This document shows, one piece after another, positions 1-9,967 of a DNA stretch of 17,498 nt (the first letter of the stretch is position 1; every line of letters starts with the position of its first letter). Source of the stretch: Monoraphidium neglectum (Eukaryota; Chlorophyta; Chlorophyceae; Sphaeropleales; Selenastraceae); contig NW_014013072.1 of NCBI RefSeq assembly GCF_000611645.1, forward strand, positions 3,012-20,509, read 5' to 3'. A model generated the notes under the pieces. That model was not told the origin of the DNA, made no database searches, and saw only the letters and a list, made by a program, of their open reading frames with translations. The translations under genes were made by a program, and so were the position numbers.

Positions 1-2150
1 CCCGCCACCGCCGGCCGCGGGTAGTACCCGCCCGCGCCGGCGCCCTGCGCCGCGCCCGCGCCTCGCGCCGGGGGCAGCGCGGCTCGCGCGCCCGCGGCCG
101 GCTGGCCCCCCGCGGCGGCGCCGCCTTGGGCTCGCAGGTATTGCTCGTATGTCATCCCAGTCTCCGCCTCCCAGCGCCGCAGGTCCTGCTGCCACTGCTC
201 GTACGAGTAGTTGCTCGGAAGGTACCCCCTCGCGCCGCCCCCGCCGCCCGCGGCCGCAGCGCCGCCGTCGCGGTACGCATCAGACATGCCCGCTGCGGGC
301 AGTGCCAGCTGGCCGGCGCCGCCGGCGCCGCCGCGGGCGCCGGAGCCTAGGGACTTGAGGAGCGACGGGATGGCTGCGAAGAGGCCGTTGGACTCCTTGC
401 GTTCGCGGTAGCGGGCGTCATCGTACACGATGACCTGGCAGGGATTATGGGGGGAGGGCGCAGGCGGGCCCGTTGCGGCGCGAGCGAGGGGTCCACCCAG
501 TGGCAGCAAAGATCTGGGATGGGGCTATGGCGATGGTGCGTGCGGCGCAGCAACCCATGGCCATGGTGCACATGGCACATCCATCCATCCCTACATTACA
601 TACAAGTAAACCAATATGCAGCCCTTGCTGCACTTGTGCACGCGCCCCCCCCCCCCACACACACACTCACACACACACTCACACACACTCACACACACAC
701 ACACACACGCGCGCGCACAAATACTGACAGTTGCTAGCACGCCCGCGCATGACTTTCCCAGCCCCACCTCCGAGCGCCCTATGCTGAGGATGTCGTCCGC
801 CCCGACAGAGAAGCAGTCAAAAAACGCAGACGGAAGGCTGGGCAGGCCGAACTCGTCGTACGCGATTCGCCCTATGGCGCCGTTGTCGGGACTGAAAGAC
901 AGGTCCCGCACCTGCAAGGCCGCCGCAGGCGCACGAACAAGCGGTGCGTCGCGACCCCGCCCGCGGGCACAGCCGCAGGCGCCGCGTCGACAAGAGCAGC
1001 ACCGCTACCGCCACCGCCCTCGGCGCTGCGCGCACTCGCGCGTGCCCGCGCCTCGCGCCCCGCGCCCCGCGCCGCACCTTCCCCAGAAAGTCGCCCGCCG
1101 CCGTGCGGACCTCGAGCCCTATGGGATTCACAAACCCCAGGCGGCCGTCCAGGTCCTGCTCGTACAGGCCCTGCTCGTCGTGCACCAACACCACGTCCCC
1201 GATCTGGCGCAGCGCCCCCAGCGGCAGGTTGCCCACGCGCTGCGCGCCGCCCACGAGCGGCAGGGACGCGCCGCCGCCGCCGCCTTGCGTGGGATGGGGA
1301 GCGGTGGGGCGCGCGCCGCTAAGGAGGGGGCGTCGGCAGCCAGACGAGGCCGGAGGAGCGCCTCACCAGCGCGATGCGAGGCCCACGCTGGCCCCGAGCC
1401 GCCCCGCCCTGCAAACGATTGACCCGCTCTGCCGAGGAGCGGCTGCGCCGCGCCTGCGGCCCCGCCGTCCCCCCACCCGGCAGCCGTGCATTCATGCATG
1501 TGGCTCACCCCCCTTCCTGTCGTCCAGGTCAAATGACACGACCTCGCGCCGCCCCGGGTCGATCCAGCAGCCGCTGAGTGACCCTAGGGCGCGGCCGCTG
1601 GTGCGCGTGATCACCTGCTTCGACAGGACCTGGGGGCATGGGGTTGAGGGGTGGGAGGTGGCACACGGTACAGGTTGAAAGGGAGCCGTGGGCACGGGCA
1701 GGCCAGGGCGTGGGTGCAGCCCGTTGGTTGCTGCGACCCTGTGAGCAGGTTTAAAAAGCAAACAGGGGCAGCTGCTTGAGCGTTGATGTCTGCGCGCCGC
1801 GTCGGGCCCAGCGGGACTGCAGCTGTCTGGATGCTGCCCCGCCTGTCTTCAGCAGGTGCAGCACGCCCCGAGCCCAGGAGCCCGGGCCCACGGCGGAAGG
1901 CTTGCCTGAGAGATGTCAAGAAACACAGGTTGTTGAGGCGCAGCCAGGTAGGCGCCACGCGGCGCGAGGGCCGCCGTCTGCTGCAGCGGCGCCTGCTGCG
2001 GTTGCATGCCACCGGCTGGCTGCTGAGGTTGCCGAAAACCAGACTGCATGCATGAAGGACGCAGCGGGGCGGCGCGGGCGCCACGCGCTGCTGCGGCGGC
2101 CGCGCCAGGTGGCCCTCGGGCTTGGAAAGCAATGAGGGTGCGAGGGCCAT
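1..2150 (-). CDS. PRC-barrel domain protein, probably plastid-targeted (3' end beyond window)
   Basis: Four exons are well supported on the minus strand: 1629-1509, 1283-1078, 911-768 and 434-1 (continuing off the edge). Reading phase is kept across every junction (donors GTGAGC, GTGCGG, GTGGGG; acceptors ending AG). The joined protein reads VLSKQVITRTSGRALG ... VVSFDLDD ... LPLGALRQIGDVVLVHDE ... GDFLGK-VRDLSFSPDNG ... FSVGADDILSIGRSE-VIVYDDARYRERKESNG, the strand pattern of PRC-barrel repeats known from photosynthetic reaction centre H subunits, RimM and many cyanobacterial/plastid proteins. The last visible exon is Gly/Ala-rich with a Tyr/Trp patch (SYEQWQQDLRRWEAETG). The first exon is uncertain: an ATG at 2150-2148 opens a Ser/Arg/Pro-rich, acid-poor stretch like a chloroplast transit peptide, but I cannot fix its donor. 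Known: such proteins often help assemble photosynthetic complexes. Inferred: stromal or thylakoid role. The exact function is unknown. Confidence 0.78.
645..717. repeat. C12 run followed by (CA)n microsatellite in an intron of the PRC-barrel gene
   Basis: A run of 12 Cs (645-656) is followed by CACACA/CTCACA repeats to about 717. On the transcribed (minus) strand this is a (TG)n tract ending in poly-G, inside the intron 767-435, which separates the DDILSIGRSE exon from the VIVYDDARY exon. It creates long His/Thr open frames that are not genes. Confidence 0.9.
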
Positions 2151-2488
2151 TTGTAAGGCTGCGCCTGCCTAGCCCTTGAGCTGCGCGCGCCCTCATTGAC
2201 GCGCTTTGTCTGGTGCCTTGGGTGTGAAAAACTATGTCGCAGATCACTTCAAGGGGCGGCGAGTTAGAGCTGTGAGGCTTAGTGCGAAAAATCACTGTGG
2301 AACACATACATGGGATTCGTCACCGTGCACTGGCCCACAGCCTCCGATTTTGAGCGGCAGGTCAAGCGATCAGGTGTGTCTGCAGCGCACATAGGTGCAT
2401 GCGCGCGTGTGCTCCGGTCCTCCTCAACCTGTTGGTGGTCCTCTTGCAGAGACCTTAATATCCTTCAGGCAGCAGCCACTCGTACAAA
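2151..2488. promoter_or_regulatory. Compact divergent promoter region between the PRC-barrel and ribosomal P1 genes
   Basis: The putative PRC-barrel start (2150, minus) and the P1 start (2489, plus) lie only 338 bp apart, so both promoters and 5' UTRs share this interval. No clear TATA box is visible. A possible 5'-UTR intron of the P1 gene runs from a GTGTGT donor at 2374 to a C/T-rich ...CTCTTGCAG acceptor ending at 2449; this is inferred from splice-site appearance only. The sequence AAAATGT surrounds the P1 start. Confidence 0.45.
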
Positions 2489-3726
2489 ATGTCGACCTCC
2501 GAGCTCGCCTGCACCTACGCGGCCCTCATCCTGCACGACGATGGCCTGGACATCACGGTGCGTTCCTAGAGCATGACCCCTCCAGCGCCTTAGTCGCGCG
2601 GGGCGGCACAGGAGCACCGGCAAGGGAGACGGCGGCCTCGCGCTGGCTTGCCGAACCGCTTTTAGCCTGGATCGCTCGTCGTCGTACCATTTGCTGGCTG
2701 GAGCAGCGTGTCTGGGTACACGAGCGTTGAAGCAGTCGGTCGACGAGAGGTCGGCCTGGCGGCCATCTGTGTCTTCTGGACATCTCAAGGCCCGGCGTCG
2801 TTGACGAGAGTGTTCAAGACGGCTTATCAACGGGTGCTGCAGACCCCTGGCTCTATGTGCCTCTCGCTGACGGCTTGGCACACGCGCTGCGCTGCTTGCT
2901 GCTTTGTGCAGGCTGATGCCATCACCAGCATCGTGAAGGCCGCCGGCATCGAGGTGGAGCCCTACTGGCCCGCTCTGTTTGCCAAGCTGTTTGCCAACAA
3001 GTCCATTGGCGACCTGATCACCAACGTCGGTGCTGGTGCGTGTCTGGTCAGGGGCGTGCGGTGCCTGCATGCAAGCTGAATGCACGTGTGGGGGGTGCTG
3101 CTCAACTGTACGGTTTCCCTGCGAATGATTTGAAGCGCACCAGCAGGCCGCGCGCAGCAGCTCAACTGCAGGGTTTCCCTGCGATTGATTTGAAGCGCAC
3201 CAGCAGGCCGTGCGCAGCACTGTGGCCCGAGCTCGCGGTGTTTCCCTCAGCGTACGCCTCGCACCCCCTCGCGCACGGCTCGTCCTTGCAAGGTGGCGGC
3301 GCCCCTGCCGCCGCCGCGCCCGCCGCTGGCGGCGCTGCCCCCGAGGCCAAGAAGGCGGAGGCCAAGAAGGAGGAGCCCTCCGAGGAGGACGAGGTGCGGG
3401 GCGGACGGACGCGGGTCGGAGAGTGTCGCAGGTCCGAGCGCGAGCCCCTGCCCGCCACGCATGCACCGATCGCGGGTTCTGCGCCAGCCTGCCGTCGGCA
3501 GAGGTTGGCAGGGGGTGGTGACCCCCAGAGCTGGACTGGCAGGGGTCAGGTGCAGTTGCATGCAGAGCACGCCCACAACGCTGCACTCCGCTTGTTCGCG
3601 CCTCTAGCCAACCCTGTTGTGGTTTTCGACCAACCGCAGCCCCCTTCGTCAACCCCCCGGCTGACCTTGGATTTCCGCCGCACTGCGCAACACTCGCAGG
3701 ACATGGGTTTCTCCCTGTTCGACTAA
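2489..3726 (+). CDS. RPP1: 60S acidic ribosomal protein P1
   Basis: Four exons, 2489-2557, 2912-3035, 3293-3393 and 3700-3726, join in phase into a 106-residue protein, the normal length for P1. The N-terminus MSTSELACTYAALILHDDG and the central AAGIEVEPYWPALFAKLF and IGDLITNVGAG match the conserved dimerisation domain of eukaryotic P1. An Ala/Gly/Pro hinge (APAAAAPAAGG) follows, then a Lys/Glu-rich stretch and the diagnostic C-terminus EEDEDMGFSLFD, which in P0/P1/P2 recruits elongation factors to the GTPase centre. Introns are 354, 257 and 306 nt with donors GTGCGT, GTGCGT and GTGCGG. The last exon encodes only DMGFSLFD and the stop. P1 rather than P2 is chosen from SELACTYAALILHDD. It acts in the cytoplasm as a P1-P2 dimer on P0. 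Confidence 0.97.
3101..3220. repeat. 60-bp direct tandem duplication inside intron 2 of the P1 gene
   Basis: Units 3101-3160 and 3161-3220 are adjacent and in register. By eye they differ at 5 of 60 positions. Each unit contains GGTTTCCCTGCGA and TTTGAAGCGCACCAGCAGG. The duplication lies wholly within the intron 3036-3292, upstream of the acceptor that precedes the Ala/Gly hinge exon. Confidence 0.92.
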
Positions 3727-4768
3727 GCGTCTTGGCGGCACGGGCTCAGCGATGCGCGGCGGTCCTGGCTGCCTTTTGGTGGCGGTGCTTAGCGGATGTA
3801 ATGGCCAGGCCACAATCGGGGGTGTCGGGGTGTGCAGACTGTGTGCTGCCTGACGCCTTTGGAGATTGATGGGCAATGGGCACTTTTGCATGCGAGCAAG
3901 CTGGTAGATGTGCAGGCAGCGCAGCTTGACGCACTGCCTCAGCCGTTGGAACGGGCTGAGAGGAGGTGTGGGCTGGAAGAAGGGAGATGCACGGCAAGTT
4001 CAGACGGCAGGAGGGTTTCCGCATTTAGGCGTGATTGCCAAATGTTTGTGGAAGAGTCAAATGGCGTTCAAATTTGTCAATAAAGCCAAGCAGCCGCACT
4101 TGCAACCGTGAGGGAAGAGCAAGGGCCAGGCTGCGTGGCTCGCAGAGCGCCTATCCACGGCCCCGCTCACCAAGTGCACTTCATTTGGCAGGGCTCTGCC
4201 CTGCGCTGGACCTTGGTGGTGGTGCTGTGGGGTGCCCTTGGGCGCCCTTCATCACACACTCATGGCTCAAGGGGGGAAGGCAGGGCAGTGGACTCATTCA
4301 ACATAATCTTGTACTGCGTGCGGACTAAGGAGGATAAACACTGGTTGCGGACTCAAAATTTTCACGTGTGGCAGCAGTTGAAGGAGTTGTTGAGTCTGAG
4401 CGATGAAGCTAGGTCAAGGATGGCGTGCATGCAGCGGCTGCCGGGTGAACGTTTTTGAAAACTCAGATGTGACATGATCTATTAAGTTCTAACGGATGGG
4501 GCCCCAGCAACAACGGGACGCGGCCCAGCGGTTATCGACCGGGGCAGCCAGTAGGTACCGGGAAATGCATCAGGCAGCGCTCGGTACCCACCTGCATCCA
4601 AAAAGGGTTTTACTTTTGGAATACGATGCATCATTGTGGTTCTTAAGCCGTTGTGTATACCTGTTGGCCTGCGACGGCTGCTTCGAAGTTGAGAGTCCCG
4701 TCTCGCCTGTTCAGAGGGTGCTGGCACGCGCCAGCAGGACGCTTCAAAGTAGTAAAGTCTTTGGTTTG
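3727..4768 (+). other. P1 3' UTR and intergenic/5' region of the next gene; no other gene seen
   Basis: Downstream of the P1 stop the sequence is moderately GC, T/G-rich and lacks a recognisable coding frame. A TGTAA poly(A) signal candidate sits at 3797-3801, only about 70 nt after the stop. A CAATAAAGC sequence lies near 4080. Short frames such as the one at 3832-4083 show neither family resemblance nor G/C-ending codon use. The last 270 bp or so should hold the promoter and 5' UTR of the secreted-protein gene starting at 4769; I see no clear TATA box. Confidence 0.5.
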
Positions 4769-7646
4769 ATGTCAAAGGCCCACCCAGTCGTGGTGCTGGC
4801 GGGGCTGCTGCTCGCGGCCCTGCCAGCAGTGCATGCCGGCCTGTCCATGTGCGCCAAGGTGGAGCCTGTGTGGTGAGCATTGGGGCATACCCAAGCAGTG
4901 ACAAAAGGTTTGAAGGATTTTGTGTTTCTGTAAACAAGTGTTCAAACGCCGGGCATGGCGTTAAGTGTGTGCCACGGTGCGCTCCACGCAGCCCTACTGC
5001 CATGGCAGCCCTCATGCGTGCGGGTACGCGCGCTGGCCGGTAAACCCGTGTCCGTCACCGCTGACAAGCGACTTGTTCCGTTTCATGCCGCATCTGATTG
5101 CAGCCAGTGGCCTCTAGAGGAGGCTGGCGCCCGGCTGGGCACTACCACAGTCGACCCCGTCTCAGCCGCAGCCGTGTTTGTTAGGCCCAGCCACAGCAGC
5201 ATCATCAGCAGTGCAAAAAGCAGCAGCAGCAGCAGCAGCAGCAGTAGCAAAAGCAGCAAAAGCAGCAGCAGCAAACGCAACAGCTCGCCCGGCGCTGTCA
5301 AGACCGCGCCCCAGCAAACAAAGCGCCTGTTGTCGGCAGCCGAACAGCAGAGCGAGCCCGTGCTGGAGGCGCCGCCGCGGCGCGTGGCGCACGGTGACGA
5401 GCCGCCACGGCTGCCCGCGTCAGAGCGGGCGCAGATCTACCGCCGGCTAGCCGAGGTCATCCGCGGCCACGAGACGGAGGGGGTGTCCACCCCCAAGCGC
5501 CGCTCCCTGCGCGAGCGTGCGCAGACTGCCGCCAACGCGCAGCAGTCACAGGCGCGCGCGCAGCAGCTGATGCCCGAGGGCGTCCCCGACATGCTGGGCT
5601 CCCTCTTGCGCGGTGCACTGGACATATTCCGCCCGACCACCGCCGCCGCCGCCCGGCGCCCCACGCAAGCGCCGCTGCCCGTGCGGCCGCCGAGCCCCAT
5701 CCTCAGGGTGCTGGACCCCCACCTCGGCCTCGTCGCCACGATCAACGACCTCGGGATCCTCAACGAGCGCGGGCAGCCGCAGGGCCAGATTGTTCAGGAC
5801 ATGGTCTACCTCGAAAACGACGCGCTGACGGTCGGCATCGACGTGAGGCGCGGCGGCGTCGTCGGGCAGATCTCGTCAAAGGGGATGCCGGCGCCGTTCA
5901 CGGGGCGCAACCTCGTGAACGTGTGGGACTGCGGGCGGCTGATGCAGCAGAGCTACTATGGATGCAGCGACGGCTCCTGCTGGACCTCAAAGCCGTGGCG
6001 CTGGAACCCAGGTGTGCAGGAATCACTGGTTGATGGGGAGGGGGCGAACTCTGAACGGTGTGCAGCGAGCGGCGGCACATCATGTAGCGGAGGAGGCGGC
6101 AAGGTGCAGACGCTGGCAAGCAGCCCCGCCGTGCATGCGGCATCCATCGCAAAGTCTGGTTTATCAGTATTCTGAGTGTGTCGTTCAAGCTCTGGCAGCT
6201 TGCCTGCGGTAAGCACGCTTTCTTACCAGCAAATGACACATTTCGCCCACACCACGCAGTCCAAGCCGGCTCCTGGGGCAACCTCCCAGCGCGCCTGGTG
6301 TCGCAGACCGTGGAGGGCGCCCCCAGCAGCCCCACCCGCGTCGTCACCCGCGCCATGCCCCGCAACTGGGGCGGCCAGGAGCTGCTCGAGGACGTCATCC
6401 TGACGTCGGATTACTCGCTGCTGCCCGATGCGCTCGCGGTGACGTACAGCATGCAGTACGGCGGGGCGGACAGCCAGCCGATGCTCGACCAGGAGGTGCC
6501 CGCCTTTTTCGCCGACAGGCGGCTGAGCGTGCTCGCGGTGTACGAGGGTGCAAAGCCGTGGACGGACGGCGACCTGCGTTTCGCCCTGCCCGGCGGCACG
6601 AACGAGTACTTCACGCCAACCGAGCGGTGGGTGACGCTTCCCTGGTTACTGGGCGCCCCTTGACGCCTGGTGTGCTTGTTGACGCCATCAGGAGTGGAAA
6701 ATGTGGGATGCTTTGGAAGGGTGGATGAGAAAGCCCTCTGCTGCTTTCATGTGTCCCTGAGTGTTGCCCCATAGCCCTTGTCGTCCACCCGCACTGCTGA
6801 TTACCAACTTGCTGGGTGCCCGGCCACAATTCGCCGCGCATGCAGGTGGGCTGCGTACATCGATCCTGCGACCGGCAGCGGCATCGGCGTTTTTGTTCCC
6901 ATCGCCTCCGGCCTTACAGCGTGAGCCAACGTGGGGGAAGCTTGGGAGGGAAACAGGGGCGCAGGCGCTAGGACGGGAAGCCCACCGCAGATCGGCCAGT
7001 GGCGGGAAGACCAGCCCTGCTGCACTTGTACGCCTGGCACACACGCGCGGGCGCGCGCGAACCGCGCAACGCCCCCCGACCCCCCACGGGCCGTCCACCC
7101 CCCCCTCCGCGCGCCCAACCCTGCAGGTACCGCGTCGGCCCGGACAACACCACGCGCGTCAGCGACACGTCGTACTTCGCCCTCCTCACGCGCTTCCCGA
7201 TCGAGGCCAACTCAACGTTCACCTACAAGGCCTACGTCGCCGTCGGCCGCATCGGAGACATCCGCAGGACCTTCAGACGCATCGCGCAGCAGGAGGGCCT
7301 CGCGCCGCCGTCCGAGGCGGCCGCCCCTGCCGCCGCAGCAGCAGCAGCCTCGGATGCGCGGCCGGCGCCAGCGGCGGCGGCTGGCGCGGGCGCGCCGCTG
7401 GCGCCGGCACCGGGGGTGCAGGACGGGGCGGCCGCGAAAATTACAGTCGCGGCGGTGCCGGCCATGGCGTCGCGGCGGCTGGGACCCGTGGCGGCGGCCA
7501 AGGCGGCGGCTAAGGTGGTGGCGAAGGCGACGCCCAAGGGAGCGGCAGCTGTGCAGCGCAGAGACAGCACCACAGGGAAGCAGCAGCGTCACGGCAAGGC
7601 GCCCGGCGCGGCTGCACGGTCGGCGCGGCCAGGGGTTTCGCTGTGA
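4769..7646 (+). CDS. Secreted protein with poly-Ser linker and a conserved Trp/Tyr-rich domain, family not identified
   Basis: Five exons, 4769-4872, 5104-6011, 6260-6626, 6846-6920 and 7127-7646, join with consistent phase into 657 residues. Residues 1-23 form a signal peptide (hydrophobic VVVLAGLLLAALP, cleavage likely after AVHA). Residues about 65-95 are a Ser/Lys tract coded by AGC repeats, followed by a charged, low-complexity linker. From about residue 230 to 540 the sequence looks like a folded domain: LGLVATINDLGILN, GRNLVNVWDCGRLMQQSYYG, GCSDGSCW, KPWRWNPVQAGSWGN, PRNWGGQELLEDV, DQEVPAFF, TERWAAYIDPATGSGIGVF and SDTSYFALL, then FTYKAYVAVGRIGDIRRTF. The tail is Ala-rich and basic. 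Exon 4 is only 75 nt but fits precisely (RW|AAYIDPATG). Similar-looking domains occur in my general knowledge of uncharacterised secreted proteins, possibly carbohydrate-related, but I cannot name a family. Function is unknown. Confidence 0.85.
5197..5279 (+). repeat. AGC trinucleotide repeat coding for poly-serine
   Basis: Interrupted AGC/AGT/AAA triplets encode a Ser-rich tract with scattered Lys in the secreted-protein gene (exon 2). The same bases read in other frames give poly-Ala or poly-Leu shadows. Position between the signal peptide and the conserved domain suggests a flexible, possibly O-glycosylated linker, as is common in algal wall and extracellular proteins; that role is inference. 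Confidence 0.9.
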
Positions 7647-8889
7647 TGGGTTTGGCAGCTGTGAGGCGGCGCCGCCTTTGGCGGTGCCTTCGTCGACCCA
7701 AGGGCTGCACCACACTAGGCGCCAGCAAATATTTATTGCCTGACAGCCACTTCCTTTGACAGAGATGGCCGATGCCCAGAGGTCCCCGGCAGCACTGCCA
7801 AGACTTGTCGCATGGACGCATGCCCTAAGCACCGAGCACGAGCGCGCATCGTCGGCTCACTCATCGCTGCGGCTACCAGGTCGCGACCTAGGACGAGCGC
7901 TCGACCCGCACAGGCACTGCTTTGATGAAAGCTGCAATGAGCGGCATTCAGGCGCAGGCACACTGCCATGGCACAGCCCGGGCTGTCTGCATGCACATGC
8001 TTATTCAGCGCCCACGGGCACATCCACACATCGGCTTGCAGCCATCCGCCGCTGACCGTCGGTGAACGTGCCAGGCCTTCTTGCCCAGCACCAGCTAACA
8101 TGCATATACATTCATTTCTTCCGCCCCTTCGCCTTTCCTGCACTCGTCGCACGGGACCAGGGCCCTGCCAACCCACAAGCAAGGCGTTCGCGTCAGGGGC
8201 CCCTCGCGCCCGGGCCTACCTCGCGCCGCGCATCCTTGCGGTGCATCACTCGTGATTGCTCTGGCGCGAAAGCTGGATGTATTTTTCCGTTGATGTCATA
8301 GGTATTAGGTCAACCTTCCTACACAATTCGCAGGACCCCAGGTGTTGAGTATGGTGGCCACAGCTGGAGTTTCAGCTTCATTACTTGACCCAACAAAGCA
8401 CACAGCTAGGAATGCACTCGTTGCCAAGCCACGCAGACACATAATCACACCTCACCCACCTGCGTGCATGCAACCCATTCAAACCCCACGCACTTGAACC
8501 CTGGTATGGCGCTGGATGCGCCCCACTTGCAGTCACGCTGCATTCCTTGCTCTTTCTCCTGGAAGCCCAGTGTAACCACAGCGCTGCTTTAGACGGGGAG
8601 CCACTAACACAAACAAACAGCAGATTCTCACACATTCCTGGATGCACATGTGCGTGTGTATACATGCGCGAACACGCACGTGCGCACGCACTGCATGACC
8701 ATGCAGTGTGTGCGCACGTCCATGAACGCAAGCGTGCACACGCATCAAACGCCAGGACCAATTGTTGATTGTTGGAATGGCGGCGGACCGCGGCCGGGCT
8801 GCAATTGATGGCCAGCTTTCAGTGTGGCAACAGGGCTACGGGTAGAGTGATCGGTCAGGTTTTGGCACCGGACAAAGTATGGTGCGACA
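7647..8889. other. 3' UTR/intergenic region, no gene recognised
   Basis: This follows the stop of the secreted-protein gene. No frame shows family resemblance. A TGTAA at 8571-8575 is the nearest plus-strand poly(A) signal candidate; another is at 9154-9158. The stretch includes an A/T-rich AAATATTTATTG near 7728 and the alternating purine/pyrimidine tract and palindrome near 8640-8745. Confidence 0.5.
8641..8745. repeat. Alternating TG/CA-rich tract containing a near-perfect 42-bp palindrome
   Basis: The tract is built of TGCG, CACG and TGTG units with alternating purine/pyrimidine character. Within it, arms 8678-8697 and 8700-8719 are reverse complements with one mismatch (a G that could pair with U in RNA), around a 2-base centre (AC) at 8698-8699. 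Each arm contains TGCGCAC followed by CTGCATG on the left or preceded by CATGCAG on the right. Confidence 0.85.
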
Positions 8890-9157
8890 GCTGTCTTGCC
8901 ACCAACGCGACGCATGCAGAAAAGCGTCGCGTCCCAACCCGCAGGCGTTGAACCCATCGGGCATGGAGGTTTGGCAGCATCGCGAGCTGTTCGATAACGG
9001 TACAGCAGCAGCTGAGCCCGCGCCTCGGCCGCAGCGTGGCAGCGCAGGACGAGCGCGCCCAGGCGGCGCAGAGCGAGCAGCGCCGCTGCTTGCGGCACAC
9101 TGCTGCCTGCGTGAGGAAGCCTGGGCCTTGAGCCGCATGTTAAGTGAGGGATTTGTA
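8890..9157 (-). pseudogene. Module copy A: degenerate terminal-exon-like fragment
   Basis: This roughly 270-bp stretch is the reverse-complement partner of 9968-10238, about 85% identical by eye with small indels. Read on the minus strand it encodes PQAAALLALRRLG ... AAAEARAQLLLYRYRTARDAAKPP, matching copy B, but an indel changes the middle and the stop codon seen in B has become an Arg codon (CGA). A CTTCCTCACGCAG acceptor-like sequence precedes it. Read on the plus strand, the frame 8879-9166 gives ALNPSGMEVWQH ... NGTAAAEPAPRPQR, also shared with B, and the module ends at a TGTAA (9154-9158). Coding direction is therefore not certain. No family is recognised. Confidence 0.5.
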
Positions 9158-9158
9158 A

Positions 9159-9967
9159 CCGGTTAAATTAAAAGTTATGTTTGTATCGTGTTGCTGTCTC
9201 TTATGATATTCAAGCACTGCTGTGGCGTTCCCCCTTTCTCTCTGTGTTGAGTTGTTTGCAGGTTGTTTGCTTGGTGCGCTGGTCCTTGAGCTCACTACCG
9301 TACTATTGATGCCCTCTTTTGTATGATGTGTACACCCACCGTACAGCCACACATCGAAACCGGCTCCCTTCCGCAAAGATCTGGAGAAGGAAGGGCCTTG
9401 GGTCACGCTCAGTTCCTCGCATTGGTGGCGTCTCCCTGTACCAAGAGGTAAGCTATTGCAGTATCGAGGCCCAGCTGTCACAGTGCTGTTGCGGCAGTTG
9501 CTTGGGTCTTCTACCAGCAGCCAACCTTGGCTGCCTGTTGTCAATACGGAGTGGCTGAACTATTGCTCTCGGCCTTCGCCTGCACTGTGTGTGCATGCCA
9601 ATCGGGACAGGTTCTTGTTGAAGGGTCAGCACTCAGCGGAGCAGTGGGCAGACAGGGCTGCCTGCATTGAAGAGCATTAAGCAGCAGACAGACGGGGTAG
9701 CAACCTTTCTGCTGCAGCTGACGCCCGGCAGGAACAGGCGGACGTCAGTCATACACCAGAAGAGGGATGCAAGTGCGCTCACATACAAGCACCACACCCG
9801 CTGGGCATACCACCACCCATGGGCTACAGCGATTTCCAGCTCAAGAAGCAGCAAACGAACAGACCCAAACAATTTACATGCTCAACACAGAGAAAGGCAA
9901 ACGCCACAGCAGTGCATGTTCTTGAATTGAAGGCAACATTACACACAATAATAAATTGAAACTACGG
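9159..9967. other. Spacer between the two facing modules; no gene recognised
   Basis: About 810 bp, lower in GC than the genes, separates the two inverted copies. Frames here are short and without family resemblance. Two minus-strand poly(A) signal candidates (TTACA on the plus strand) lie at 9874-9878 and 9939-9943 and could end the transcript of the LURP-one-related gene. Confidence 0.5.

Noticed and set aside
616..1422. 268-residue plus-strand open frame
   Set aside because: It runs through the (CA)n microsatellite and is antisense to the PRC-barrel exons; His/Thr and Arg/Pro runs are repeat and GC artefacts.
2465..3652. 395-residue minus-strand open frame
   Set aside because: It lies antisense to the exons and introns of the ribosomal P1 gene, crosses the intron repeats, is Arg/Pro/Ala-rich without motifs, and is explained by GC-rich sequence.
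6631..6663. Read-through of exon 3 of the secreted-protein gene to a stop at 6661 (VTLPWLLGAP)
   Set aside because: The GTGGGT donor at 6627 joined to the exon at 6846 gives TERWAAYIDPATG and then SDTSYFALL in phase, far more convincing than termination here.
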